Source: Clostridia bacterium (GTDB lineage Bacteria > Bacillota > Peptococcia > DRI-13 > SM3-B62). From it: 64,000 nt of DNA. Location of the stretch: the NCBI GenBank assembly GCA_018433675.1, contig JAHDQS010000001.1:207233-271232 (forward strand). The letters run 5' to 3'. Below the pieces are notes generated by a model, which saw only the letters and a list, made by a program, of their open reading frames with translations, had not been told where the DNA came from and did no database searches. This document shows, one piece after another, positions 29,688 to 37,719 of this stretch (positions within the stretch are counted from its first letter, which is position 1; each line of letters opens with the position of its first letter). A program made the translations under genes and the position numbers.

Positions 29688-29735
29688 AGAAAACAAAAGG
29701 AAGGGCAGTAAGTTTAGCAGTGAGAGGTGAGAGAA

Positions 29736-30506
29736 ATGCTTTTTGATACACATGCCCATCTTAATGATGGAAAGTATGAGGGAGAACGGGATGAGACAAT
29801 AAAGAGGGCGAAGGAAACAGGTGTCGGCTTGATTGTCAATGTCGGTTGTAATCCGGAGGCAGCCGAACGCACCATAGAGTTGACGAGGAAATACAGCTTT
29901 ATATATGGAGCGGTTGGAATGCATCCCCACGATGCCAAGGATTTCGAAGAGGGATTCTGCGAAAAGATCAAGAAGTGGGTCAAGGAAGAGAAAATTGTAG
30001 CCCTGGGAGAGATGGGGCTTGATTACCACTATGATTATTCCCCCCGTGATGTGCAAAAGAAAATTTTTCGCAGGCAGATTGCCCTGGCTCGGGAATTGAA
30101 GCTACCGATCATCATTCATGATAGGGAGGCGCACCAGGACGTTTTAGACATCGTGCGGGAGGAAAAGGCGGGGGAGGTCGGCGGAGTTTTCCATTGTTAC
30201 TCCGGTAGCTGGCCTATGGCCAAGGAGATCATGGAGATGGGTTTTTTTATCGCCTTAGGCGGGACCGTTACTTTTCAGAACGCCGTTAAGCCCCTTGATG
30301 TGGCGAAGAGAATTCCTTTAGAGCATTTATTGCTTGAGACAGATTGCCCTTATCTTGCGCCTGTACCTTTCAGAGGGAAGAGGAACGAGCCGGCATATGT
30401 GGCGAAGGTTGCGGAAAGGATTGCCGAAATAAAGGGAGTATCTGTGGATGAGATTGTTGCGCAAACGACTGCAAATGGCAAAAAGCTGTTTGGGATAAAG
30501 GAGTAA
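29736..30506 (+). CDS. tatD: TatD-family hydrolase
   Basis: A 256-residue metal-dependent hydrolase. It has the FDTHAHLND start with the HxH metal site, GEMGLDYHYD near residue 90, IIIHDREAH near 125, FHCYSGS near 150 and LLETDCPYLAP near 205, all standard TatD motifs. TatD enzymes are 3'-5' exonucleases or deoxyribonucleases on single strands. The ATG at 29736 follows GAGAGGTGAG. It is YabD of the Bacillus block, directly after metG. Confidence 0.93.
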   Translation: MLFDTHAHLNDGKYEGERDETIKRAKETGVGLIVNVGCNPEAAERTIELTRKYSFIYGAVGMHPHDAKDFEEGFCEKIKKWVKEEKIVALGEMGLDYHYDYSPRDVQKKIFRRQIALARELKLPIIIHDREAHQDVLDIVREEKAGEVGGVFHCYSGSWPMAKEIMEMGFFIALGGTVTFQNAVKPLDVAKRIPLEHLLLETDCPYLAPVPFRGKRNEPAYVAKVAERIAEIKGVSVDEIVAQTTANGKKLFGIKE

Positions 30507-30539
30507 CGATAAAGGAATAACAAGGTTTTTAGTATGTTG

Positions 30540-30572
30540 TGGCTGTCGGCGAATGAGGTCGGCAGCCTTATT
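30540..30572 (+). terminator. Probable terminator after tatD
   Basis: GGCTGtCGgc...gtCGgCAGCC can fold into a stem and is followed by TTATT. The T-tract is weak. Immediately downstream there is an iterated GCAAAA/GCAAA tract (about 30627-30655). Confidence 0.5.
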
Positions 30573-30695
30573 CATATTGAAGCAGATAAAATTCTGAATA
30601 AAATCCCAATAATCTTGGAAATACTAAAAGCAAAAGCAAAGCAAAGCAAAAGCGACAGCAAGGACAAAAGGTGAGTTGAGGGAAGGAGAATCCCG

Positions 30696-31649
30696 GTGAT
30701 GGGAAAAAGGTTATTGGGAGTTGTAACCGTTACGATCTTTGGTTTTATTTGTCTAGGGTTTTATTTGCACGCTGAAAAGGATGTTATCTTATGTCTGGAA
30801 GGAAAAGAAACTTTGGTGAAATCTAAGAGTATCACTGTTGGAGGATTGTTGGAGGAAAGGGGTATCGGCTGGGAAGATAGGGATTTATTAATACCGGAGC
30901 CGACAACCCTTCTCAAAGCGGGGGAGAAAATAACAATTCAGAAATGTGTGCCTTTTGAGATAGAGGTTGAGGGGAGGATCTTGACCATTGAGCACCATTC
31001 ATTGGATGTCAATGAGGTGGTCGAAGCCGCAGGGATAGTTATGGGTAAATTGGACAGGGTTGAGGGAATGGTAGATAAGGGAGAATTGCCGGTCAAACTA
31101 TTGGTGGTGAGGGTTTGCGAAGAAATAGCGGAGGTAGACGAGGCTATTGCATACTGTAGTCAAAATGTGCTTGATGCCGAGTTGAAAAAAGGGGACACCA
31201 AAGTCCTGCAAAAAGGTAGAAACGGGTTGGAGAGAAAAACGGTATTGATTCGCAAGGAAAATGGGGTGGAAACCCTTCGCCGGGTGTTGGCAAGAGAAGT
31301 TATAGTGATGGCTGTGGATGAGATTATCGCTTTAGGGACCAACGGGACCATAGCGGTAACCTCGCGAAGCCTATCCAATCCCAGAAATGTCATGGTATTG
31401 GAAGCCACTGCCTATACCCATACAGGGAATACCACATTTACCGGGGTTTATCCCCGAATCGGCACGATTGCTGTTGATCCCCGGGTGATACCTTTAGGGA
31501 GCAGAATGTGGGTCGAAGGGTACGGTTATGGTATTGCTCAGGATACCGGAGGGCTGATCAAGGGAAAAATCATTGATTTATTCATGGATACGGAGAAAGA
31601 ATGCTTGCGCTGGGGGAGACGCCAGGTAAGGGTGTACTTTTTTGATTAG
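30696..31649 (+). CDS. yabE: YabE-like cell-wall protein with G5 and 3D domains
   Basis: A 317-residue exported protein. A membrane segment spans residues ~5-24. Two DUF348 repeats follow (VTVGGLLEE-like segments near 45-75 and 105-135), then a G5 domain near 140-215, and a C-terminal 3D domain (near 235-315) with TAYTHTGNTTFTGVYPRIGTIAVDPRVIP and the DTGGLIKG and DLFMD segments that give the family its three conserved aspartates. Such proteins are lytic transglycosylase-like factors (Rpf/YabE). Start GTG at 30696 behind AGGGAAGGAG; an ATG follows one codon later. Confidence 0.9.
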   Translation: MMGKRLLGVVTVTIFGFICLGFYLHAEKDVILCLEGKETLVKSKSITVGGLLEERGIGWEDRDLLIPEPTTLLKAGEKITIQKCVPFEIEVEGRILTIEHHSLDVNEVVEAAGIVMGKLDRVEGMVDKGELPVKLLVVRVCEEIAEVDEAIAYCSQNVLDAELKKGDTKVLQKGRNGLERKTVLIRKENGVETLRRVLAREVIVMAVDEIIALGTNGTIAVTSRSLSNPRNVMVLEATAYTHTGNTTFTGVYPRIGTIAVDPRVIPLGSRMWVEGYGYGIAQDTGGLIKGKIIDLFMDTEKECLRWGRRQVRVYFFD

Positions 31650-31760
31650 TGTAAAGAGGAAGGTTTTGCTTGCGCAAGGAGGGAATAAGTAATAGTATAG
31701 GCATGCAAGCCGGACGAATTGTTAGAGGAGAAAGGGTTTGCAAGGAGAGGTGGACGAGAT

Positions 31761-32618
31761 TTGCAAAGAGAAGGCGATGAAGTGAAGGCTGCGGCGCTTC
31801 TGAAAAAACAAGGCTTTCGTTATAAAAAGAAATGGGGGCAGAATTTCATTTTTAATACCAACCTACTGCGCCGGATTGTTGGGGGAGCAGAGGTTGCACC
31901 CGGTGACCGGGTTTTAGAAATCGGTGCAGGGGCCGGAACTTTAACCCGAATCCTGGCCGAGGCGGGGGCTGCCGTGTTGGCTATAGAGATAGATAACGAG
32001 CTTATTCCAACCCTGGAGAAGACGACTCAGGGCAGTGATGTAACTATATTACAGGGAGACGTTTTAAAATTAGATTTAGATGAATTGACGAAACAACATG
32101 GTTTTGCATGGCCGTATAAAATTGTGGCAAATTTGCCGTATTACATTACTACTCCCGTAATAATGAATATCTTGGAAAACAAGTATCATTTTGAACAAAT
32201 GGTTATTATGGTCCAACGGGAGGTTGCGGCCAGACTTACCGCTGTTCCCGGAACCAAGGATTACGGAGCCATATCCTTGGCGGTGCGTTACTACACGGAA
32301 CCATCAGTGCTTTTCAAGGTAGACCGTCGGCAGTTTTATCCTGCCCCGGAAGTTGACTCGGCGGTGGTGCTGTTGCAAAAGAGGAAGCAATCGCCCGTCG
32401 ATGTATATAATGAGGGGTTGATGTTTAAAATAATTAAGGCGGCTTTTGGGCAAAGACGCAAGATGCTTCTTAATGCTTTGCAGATGGTAGAGCCAAACCT
32501 TTCAAAGGACAAACTGCAGCTCATATTACAAGAAAACGGAATAGATCCTCGAAGAAGAGGCGAAACCCTTAGCTTACAAGAATATGCCATGTTGGCGAAT
32601 TCTTGGGATGGGAAGTGA
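31761..32618 (+). CDS. rsmA: 16S rRNA dimethyladenosine transferase
   Basis: A 285-residue RsmA/KsgA. Motifs: KKWGQNFIFNTNLLRRI, the SAM site VLEIGAGAGTLTRIL, and the catalytic NLPYYITTPVI. It dimethylates A1518 and A1519 of 16S rRNA; mutants resist kasugamycin. The best start is the TTG at 31761, eight bases after GGAGAGGTGG; a GTG at 31782 is also possible. The ribonuclease M5 gene (rnmV), which usually lies between yabE and rsmA, is absent. Confidence 0.93.
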   Translation: MQREGDEVKAAALLKKQGFRYKKKWGQNFIFNTNLLRRIVGGAEVAPGDRVLEIGAGAGTLTRILAEAGAAVLAIEIDNELIPTLEKTTQGSDVTILQGDVLKLDLDELTKQHGFAWPYKIVANLPYYITTPVIMNILENKYHFEQMVIMVQREVAARLTAVPGTKDYGAISLAVRYYTEPSVLFKVDRRQFYPAPEVDSAVVLLQKRKQSPVDVYNEGLMFKIIKAAFGQRRKMLLNALQMVEPNLSKDKLQLILQENGIDPRRRGETLSLQEYAMLANSWDGK

Positions 32619-32667
32619 GACTTGGGGGTATTGGTGATAATTACAACTTCATCTGACCGGATGTGTC

Positions 32668-32676
32668 TGTTATAAT
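32668..32676 (+). promoter_or_regulatory. Extended -10 promoter of the spore hydrolase-like gene
   Basis: TGTTATAAT at 32668-32676 is an extended -10 box; no clear -35 is seen. It lies about 56 bp before the start of the next gene. Confidence 0.45.
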
Positions 32677-32731
32677 AGCCTAGAACTGACAACCTTGGTT
32701 TTACAAGATGTTGCCAGAAAGGATGATGATA

Positions 32732-33394
32732 ATGGACCTTTTGTTTTTACGAAGGAAGAAAGATGCCGCAGGACTGAAGAGAAACAAAAAAGTTGTCGGT
32801 ATTGTGGCTGTTTTGGTATTGACTGTCTTTATTGCCTGGGTATCGCCGGTGTTCGGTAGTACAAAATATACCGTCAAGAATGGCGAATCCTTATTTGCAA
32901 TAGGCAGGGAATACAATGTGACGATCAGCGCATTAAAGAAGGAAAATGGGCTGGCGGGTGATACCATCTATCCCGGTCAGGTCTTGAGGATCCCAGGCGC
33001 CTCCACCGTTTCTGTCTCCCGCAGCAGTGAAAGTAATTACAGTCAGGACGACTTGTATTGGCTGGCCAGAGCTGTCTATGGAGAGGCTAGGGGAGAAAGC
33101 TATACCGGTCAAGTTGCGGTTGCAGCCGTAATCCTTAATAGGTTGGACAGTTCGCAGTTTCCTAACACAATAAGAGGTGTCATCTTTGAACCATTGGCTT
33201 TCACAGCCGTCGCGGACGGACAGATTTATCTGGAGCCGGACGCAACTGCTTACAAAGCTGCCAGGGCCGCCATGGAAGGTTGGGATCCCAGCGGGAATGC
33301 GATGTATTATTGGAACCCGGCCAAGGCTACGAGTAAGTGGATATGGTCAAGACCAATTATCACAAGGCTAGGGAACCACGTGTTTGCAAAGTAG
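32732..33394 (+). CDS. LysM plus SleB-type cell-wall hydrolase
   Basis: About 220 residues from the ATG at 32732, nine bases after AAAGG. A membrane/signal segment spans residues ~22-42, a LysM domain follows (YTVKNGESLFAIGREYNV near 48-90), and the C-terminal ~120 residues are a Hydrolase_2/SleB domain with LARAVYGEARGES (the catalytic glutamate sits in the EARGE motif). SleB and CwlJ open the cortex at germination; similar proteins also act in vegetative wall turnover. It lies between rsmA and yabG, so a spore role fits. Confidence 0.87.
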   Translation: MDLLFLRRKKDAAGLKRNKKVVGIVAVLVLTVFIAWVSPVFGSTKYTVKNGESLFAIGREYNVTISALKKENGLAGDTIYPGQVLRIPGASTVSVSRSSESNYSQDDLYWLARAVYGEARGESYTGQVAVAAVILNRLDSSQFPNTIRGVIFEPLAFTAVADGQIYLEPDATAYKAARAAMEGWDPSGNAMYYWNPAKATSKWIWSRPIITRLGNHVFAK

Positions 33395-33408
33395 GAAGCA
33401 ATTAAAGA

Positions 33409-33468
33409 ACGAGAAGAAAGAATAACGGCATGGCTTTGGCTGTGCCGTTATTCTTTCTTCTCGTCGAT
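33409..33468 (+). terminator. Long perfect-hairpin terminator
   Basis: Two arms of 22 bases (33409-33430 and 33443-33464) pair perfectly around a 12-base loop. There is little T-run after it, but the stem is unusually stable. Confidence 0.7.
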
Positions 33469-33547
33469 TTGAGCCCTTCTCCCGACAGAACAGTTTACAA
33501 GTGACAATCATAGAATAGTAATAGCTAAACACGGGGGGCAAGACGAC

Positions 33548-34441
33548 ATGACAGATAAAATTGAAGTGGGGGACATCGTTGGCAGGATCTCACATGGCAG
33601 TGATATCCTCTTTAAGATAACGGGGATTGAAAAAAAGGATGACAGCGGAAGGGCTTTTTTGCGCGGGCTGGATGTTCGTTTGTTTGCGGAGGCACCGCTA
33701 GAGGATTTGGTGAAAAAGAGCCCTTCGGAAATAAGTAAGATGAGACAAAGATTTATAAAAAAAAATAGTGAGTGTATGCGGCAAATCTTTGAGAGAAGAA
33801 TGGAGGATAAAACAAAAGTTTTTTTAAGAGGGGAACTGGAAGAGAAAATGTTGTTAAGGGCTGATGAAGAGCCGGGTTTTTTTGAAGTACCGGGTACGGT
33901 CCTTCATTTGGATGGTGATAAGGAGTATTTGGAGTTGTGCAAAACCACATATTCCCAGCTGAACATTCCCGCTCACGGGTTCTTTGTTGAAGAGGAGAAG
34001 CAACCTGAGGTGGTCACGGAATATCTTAGGGAATACAGGACTAATATTTTGGTGCTGACAGGCCATGACGGGTTGCTTAAAAACACCGATGACTACAGAA
34101 ATATTAAAAGCTACAGAAAATCATGCTATTTTGTGGAAGCTGTCCGCAAGGCAAGGGAGTACGAGCCCGGTCGTGATGATTTGGTTATATATGCCGGAGC
34201 GTGCCAGTCAAACTATGAGGCGCTGATTGAGGCAGGGGCTAATTTTGCCAGTTCGCCGCAAAGAGTGATGATACATGCGTTTGATCCTGTATTTATTGTT
34301 GAGAAGCTTGCCTACACCTCTATTTATGATATCTTGCCGGTTAAGGATGTTATTTCCAACAGTATAACAGGTCTAGAAGGGGTGGGAGGGATTGAAACCA
34401 GGGGGAGTCTGAGGTTAGGTTTTCCCAAGTCGGTATATTAG
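33548..34441 (+). CDS. yabG: Sporulation-specific protease YabG
   Basis: A 297-residue protein matching YabG, with a start DKIEVGDIVGRISHGSDILFKI, the LHLDGDKEYLELC segment and the VLTGHDGLL and IYAGACQSNYEALIEAGANFASSPQR stretches. YabG is made late in sporulation under sigma-K and cleaves coat proteins such as SpoIVA and SafA; the catalytic cysteine is likely the one in GACQSN. It closes the conserved block just before the tRNA cluster. Confidence 0.93.
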   Translation: MTDKIEVGDIVGRISHGSDILFKITGIEKKDDSGRAFLRGLDVRLFAEAPLEDLVKKSPSEISKMRQRFIKKNSECMRQIFERRMEDKTKVFLRGELEEKMLLRADEEPGFFEVPGTVLHLDGDKEYLELCKTTYSQLNIPAHGFFVEEEKQPEVVTEYLREYRTNILVLTGHDGLLKNTDDYRNIKSYRKSCYFVEAVRKAREYEPGRDDLVIYAGACQSNYEALIEAGANFASSPQRVMIHAFDPVFIVEKLAYTSIYDILPVKDVISNSITGLEGVGGIETRGSLRLGFPKSVY

Positions 34442-34495
34442 GCAGTAGAGAAAATTCAGTGGAGAAAAATAAGCTCTGAAAAGGAGTATATTTTA

Positions 34496-34525
34496 TTGAC
34501 AGACTTAAACCCATCATGTTATCAT
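34496..34525 (+). promoter_or_regulatory. Promoter of the tRNA cluster
   Basis: TTGACA (34496-34501) and TATCAT (34520-34525), 18 bases apart, 39 bases before the first tRNA. Confidence 0.75.
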
Positions 34526-34563
34526 ATATACCTGTGGGGTGAAGCCCATAGATAGAAGCAAGT

Positions 34564-34639
34564 GGGCCATTAGCTCAGTTGGTAGAGCACCTGACTTTTA
34601 ATCAGGGTGTCGATGGTTCGAATCCATCATGGCTCACCA
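34564..34639 (+). tRNA. tRNA-Lys(TTT)
   Basis: Acceptor arms GGGCCAT/ATGGCTC close, anticodon loop CTTTTAA within a CCTGA/TCAGG stem, encoded CCA end. First gene of a five-tRNA array. Confidence 0.97.
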
Positions 34640-34651
34640 TTTTTTTATCCA

Positions 34652-34726
34652 GGCCCGGTGGTCAAGTGGTTAAGACACGGCCCTTTCAAGGCTGTAACAC
34701 GGGTTCGACTCCCGTCCGGGTCACCA
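34652..34726 (+). tRNA. tRNA-Glu(TTC)
   Basis: Acceptor GGCCCGG/CCGGGTC, anticodon loop CTTTCAA, T-loop GTTCGAC, encoded CCA. Confidence 0.97.
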
Positions 34727-34732
34727 AAAAGA

Positions 34733-34808
<76 letters not shown>

Positions 34809-34847
34809 CTTGTTATAATGCTTTTAAGCTGTTATAATTTTTGTACC

Positions 34848-34924
34848 GGAGCTGTGGTGTAGTGGCCTAACATGCCTGCCTGTCACGCAGGAGATCGCGA
34901 GTTCGACTCTCGTCAGCTCCGCCA
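34848..34924 (+). tRNA. tRNA-Asp(GTC)
   Basis: Acceptor GGAGCTG/CAGCTCC, anticodon loop CTGTCAC in a CCTGC/GCAGG stem, discriminator G, encoded CCA. Confidence 0.97.
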
Positions 34925-34951
34925 TTTTGTATCAATGCCGCAAAGCAGTTT

Positions 34952-35025
34952 GCGGGTGTGGTTCAATGGCAGAACTCCAGCTTCCCAAGCTGGCGGCGTG
35001 GGTTCGATTCCCATCACCCGCTCCA
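34952..35025 (+). tRNA. tRNA-Gly(CCC)
   Basis: Acceptor GCGGGTG/CACCCGC, anticodon loop TTCCCAA in a CCAGC/GCTGG stem, giving anticodon CCC, encoded CCA. The CCC isoacceptor is less common in low-GC Firmicutes than GCC and TCC. Confidence 0.93.
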
Positions 35026-35040
35026 TAAAGCGTACACAGG

Positions 35041-35077
35041 GATACTTCCTAATTGTCAGGAAGTATCTTTTTTATGT
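35041..35077 (+). terminator. Terminator of the tRNA array
   Basis: GATACTTCCT and AGGAAGTATC pair perfectly (7-base loop aattgtc), followed by T6. Confidence 0.92.
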
Positions 35078-35150
35078 ATAAAGGTAAAAAGTTTCAAAGG
35101 AAATGCCGATATATATATTATAGAGATAACGAAGCAAAGGAGAGATTACT

Positions 35151-35798
35151 ATGGCTATTAATCCGATATCCACCCCGGCACAAACCGGGCTTACAAGCAC
35201 AACAAGGACTGATGCTAATAAGTCCAAAACCGAGGAGGCAGTTAAGGATACTAAGCAAGCGGGTATTGACACAAAAGCAGCCGTATATGACAAATCGCAG
35301 CAGCCGGCAAAAAACTCCAAGTCGACATATACCAGAGAATCCGTGAGGTTGAACGAAATTAGCAGGCAAGCGGAGGAAAAGTATGCACAGTTACGCGGTA
35401 TAGTAGAAAAGCTTTTTACGATGCAAAGTCTGAAAAAAGGTGAACGCAAAGGGTTAAGCTATGATCAAATAATGGAGAAATACCACGGTGAATTGAAAAA
35501 CTTCTATCAAAACTTAGAAGTGGATATGGCAACAAGCCTAGAAGCACAGCAAGAAATCTCAGAAGACGGATTCTGGGGTGTAAAGGAGACCTCCGGAAGA
35601 ATGATTGAATTTGCGATTAGTCTTTCCGGTGATGATCCTGCTAAGCTGGCCTCGTTGAAAGATGCCATCGAAAAAGGCTACCAAGCCGCCGAAGATGCAT
35701 GGGGCGGTGCGTTGCCGGATATTTGCAAACAGACCAAAGAGGCTACTTTGAAAGGGCTTGATGAGTGGGCCAACAAAGTGAATAACGAGGCATCATAG
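35151..35798 (+). CDS. Hypothetical protein, low-complexity N-terminus and helical C-terminus
   Basis: A 215-residue soluble protein without signal peptide or membrane segment. The first ~65 residues are polar and threonine/lysine-rich, probably disordered. Residues ~70-212 are predicted helical, ending in EKGYQAAEDAWGGALPDIC and a DEWANKV segment, a pattern I recall from uncharacterised proteins found near flagellar or type III-like genes, though no such genes are near here. Start ATG behind AAAGGAGAG. It stands alone between the tRNAs and the SCIFF locus. Confidence 0.6.
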   Translation: MAINPISTPAQTGLTSTTRTDANKSKTEEAVKDTKQAGIDTKAAVYDKSQQPAKNSKSTYTRESVRLNEISRQAEEKYAQLRGIVEKLFTMQSLKKGERKGLSYDQIMEKYHGELKNFYQNLEVDMATSLEAQQEISEDGFWGVKETSGRMIEFAISLSGDDPAKLASLKDAIEKGYQAAEDAWGGALPDICKQTKEATLKGLDEWANKVNNEAS

Positions 35799-35834
35799 CT
35801 TGAACCGGCAAATAAATTGGACCTGAAAGGGCGC

Positions 35835-35863
35835 TTTACGTATTTTTCCCTGCATGATATAAT
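35835..35863 (+). promoter_or_regulatory. Promoter of the SCIFF operon
   Basis: TTTACG (35835-35840) and TATAAT (35858-35863) with a 17-base spacer, about 34 bp before the precursor start codon. Confidence 0.7.
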
Positions 35864-35896
35864 AAGCGCGGTTAGAGCTTAAGGGAGGGAAAAAAT

Positions 35897-36055
35897 GTGG
35901 CTGAAAAGAGAATAGAAAAACACATCGAAACTATTAATAAACAGGTGCTGACACAAACGATGAAAACCGGTGGTTGCGGGGAATGTGTAACCTCTTGCCA
36001 ATCGGCTTGCAAGACTTCTTGCACAGTCAGCAACCAGGATTGTATAAAACAATAA
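35897..36055 (+). CDS. scfA: SCIFF ranthipeptide precursor (six cysteines in forty-five residues)
   Basis: A 52-residue peptide starting at a GTG at 35897, eight bases after GGGAGG. The N-terminal half is a charged leader (EKHIETINKQ). The core begins with GGCGECVTSC and continues QSACKTSC, then TVSNQDC, giving six cysteines at the spacing that defines the clostridial SCIFF family. The radical SAM enzyme encoded next links cysteine sulfurs to neighbouring residues (thioether bonds to beta/gamma carbons, as in ranthipeptides). SCIFF is nearly universal in Clostridia, and its role is not established; links to quorum-like signalling have been proposed. The gene is too short for routine gene finding and overlaps a spurious longer frame. 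Confidence 0.95.
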   Translation: MAEKRIEKHIETINKQVLTQTMKTGGCGECVTSCQSACKTSCTVSNQDCIKQ

Positions 36056-36082
36056 AGGATAAACGAAAAAACAAAAAGAAAA

Positions 36083-36114
36083 AGTATTCTGACCCGCTAG
36101 GGTCTACTTTTTTT
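36083..36114 (+). terminator. Attenuator-like hairpin between scfA and scfB
   Basis: GACCC-gcta-GGGTC (36091-36104) with a possible outer AGTA/TACT pairing is followed by T7 at 36108-36114, just before the scfB ribosome site. It would let precursor transcript exceed maturase transcript. Confidence 0.72.
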
Positions 36115-36129
36115 GGAGGGACGAGAAAA

Positions 36130-37545
36130 ATGGGGTATGATTTCAGCCTGGTACATAAATTCCGTTTAAAAGATACCTGTATTGTATTGGATATCAACAG
36201 CGGGCTGGTACACTGCGTCAGTGAGGAAGCCTATGATTTTTTGGATTATTGGGAAAAGGCCGACGGGAATGAAGAGAAGGCGAAGCAGCAATTGCAAAAT
36301 AAATACGAAAAAACAGTTCTTGAACAAATCTACAATGAATATAAATTACTAATCGAAAAAGACATGCTTTTTACTAAAAGCGAAATACCTGAATCGTTTG
36401 AAATCAACAGGGAGTCTGTAGTTAAAGCCTTATGCCTGCATGTTGCTCATGACTGTAATATGCGTTGCCGCTATTGCTTTGGTGGGACAGGCAACTTTGG
36501 CGGGAAACGGGAAATGATGGAACTGGAAACGGGCAAACAGGCTCTGGAGTTTCTTTATAAGGTATCGGGTGAAAGAAAGCATGTTGAGGTGGACTACTTC
36601 GGCGGAGAACCGCTTCTAAATTTTGAGGTTGTTAAAGAGTTGATTATATACGGGGAAAAGAGAGCGGAAGAAGAAGGCAAGACCTTGAAGCAAACCCTGA
36701 CTACAAACGGCATCTTGTTAGACAAAGAAAAAATAGACTTTCTTAACCGGCACGATATTTTTATGATTCTAAGCCTTGACGGAAGGCCAGCGGTACATAA
36801 TAAGATGAGGCCGTTAGCTCATAACAAGGAAAGCTATCCTTTAGTATATAAGGGCATAAAGGCTTATATCGATTCCGAACATCCCCAGACATATTTTGTG
36901 AGAGGGACGTTTACTCATCATAATCTTGACTTTCCACAGGATATTGTCCACCTGGTAGAACAGGGCTTTGACAGGTTATCCTTGGAACCGGTAGTAGCAC
37001 CGTATGAGTGTGATTATGCAATCAAAAAAGAGGATATTCCAATAATCAAGGACGGTTATGATGAGTTAGTAGAAGTTATGCTGAATTATCGAAAAAAGGG
37101 GAAGCCAATCAGCTTTTTTCATTTTAATATCAGTTTGGACAAAGGACCTTGTCTTGCTAAAAGGATTTCCGGGTGCGGTGCGGGACATGAATATCTGGCA
37201 GTGGCGCCGAATGGCGATCTTTATCCTTGCCATCAATTTGTTGGGCAAGAAGATTTTATTGTTGGCACAGTAAAAGAAGGAATAACAGACCATGAAAGAG
37301 GGCAAGAGTTCAAAAGAGCTAACGTTTTGACCAAAGAATCCTGTAAAGACTGTTGGGCTCGTTTCTTCTGCGGAGGGGGTTGCCATGCTAACGCCTATAA
37401 TTATAGCGGCAGTATTTTAAAACCTTACGAAATAGGCTGCGAGCTGCAGAAAAAAAGGTTGGAATGCGCCATCTACTTGCAGGTAAAAGCTCACAAGCAG
37501 GAAAGGAATAAAATTGATGATAAAATGGGAAAATATGTAATATGA
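36130..37545 (+). CDS. scfB: SCIFF radical SAM/SPASM maturase
   Basis: A 471-residue radical SAM enzyme. Residues ~1-95 are a PqqD-like/RRE-type leader-binding region (FRLKDTCIVLDINSGLVHCVS). The radical SAM core starts at CNMRCRYCF (CX3CX2C, near residue 111), with DYFGGEPLLN near 154. The SPASM region has CGAGHEYLAVAPNGDLYPCHQF near 345, and CKDCWARFFCGGGCHA near 406 for the auxiliary 4Fe-4S clusters. It installs thioether cross-links in the SCIFF peptide. The ATG at 36130 follows TTGGAGGG; the frame extends upstream through scfA but that is not coding for this protein. Confidence 0.95.
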   Translation: MGYDFSLVHKFRLKDTCIVLDINSGLVHCVSEEAYDFLDYWEKADGNEEKAKQQLQNKYEKTVLEQIYNEYKLLIEKDMLFTKSEIPESFEINRESVVKALCLHVAHDCNMRCRYCFGGTGNFGGKREMMELETGKQALEFLYKVSGERKHVEVDYFGGEPLLNFEVVKELIIYGEKRAEEEGKTLKQTLTTNGILLDKEKIDFLNRHDIFMILSLDGRPAVHNKMRPLAHNKESYPLVYKGIKAYIDSEHPQTYFVRGTFTHHNLDFPQDIVHLVEQGFDRLSLEPVVAPYECDYAIKKEDIPIIKDGYDELVEVMLNYRKKGKPISFFHFNISLDKGPCLAKRISGCGAGHEYLAVAPNGDLYPCHQFVGQEDFIVGTVKEGITDHERGQEFKRANVLTKESCKDCWARFFCGGGCHANAYNYSGSILKPYEIGCELQKKRLECAIYLQVKAHKQERNKIDDKMGKYVI

Positions 37546-37641
37546 ATAAGACAAGATTATTGAAAGGAGTCGCTTCACATGATATAATAACGATGTTGTG
37601 TAGAATCATGGAAAAAACTCCTATTAAGACAAATTGGCTAT

Positions 37642-37710
37642 CGGTGCATACACTGATAGAAAAGGGAGGTAGGTGAGGAGCTCCGGCAAGGTTAGTCAAA
37701 AAAAGTGCCG
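37642..37710 (+). promoter_or_regulatory. Structured leader before the M23 peptidase gene
   Basis: CTATCgGTGcataCACtGATAG (about 37637-37658) forms a small hairpin and further GC-rich segments follow up to the ribosome site. Clostridial M23/LysM genes often have riboswitch leaders, but I could not match a known class here. Confidence 0.3.
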
Positions 37711-37719
37711 AGGTGAAAA

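Noticed and set aside
30627..30655. Iterated GCAAA/GCAAAA tract considered as a CRISPR-like or regulatory repeat
   Set aside because: Too short, without spacers or symmetry; most likely simple low-complexity sequence. No CRISPR array was seen anywhere in the window.
35974..36129. Upstream extension of the scfB frame
   Set aside because: It overlaps the real scfA gene in another frame and a hairpin with T7; the ATG at 36130 has a strong ribosome site and the expected N-terminus.
37546..37719. Possible c-di-AMP or c-di-GMP riboswitch before the M23 peptidase
   Set aside because: The location fits, but I could not match the conserved core motifs of either class, so only a generic structured leader is noted.
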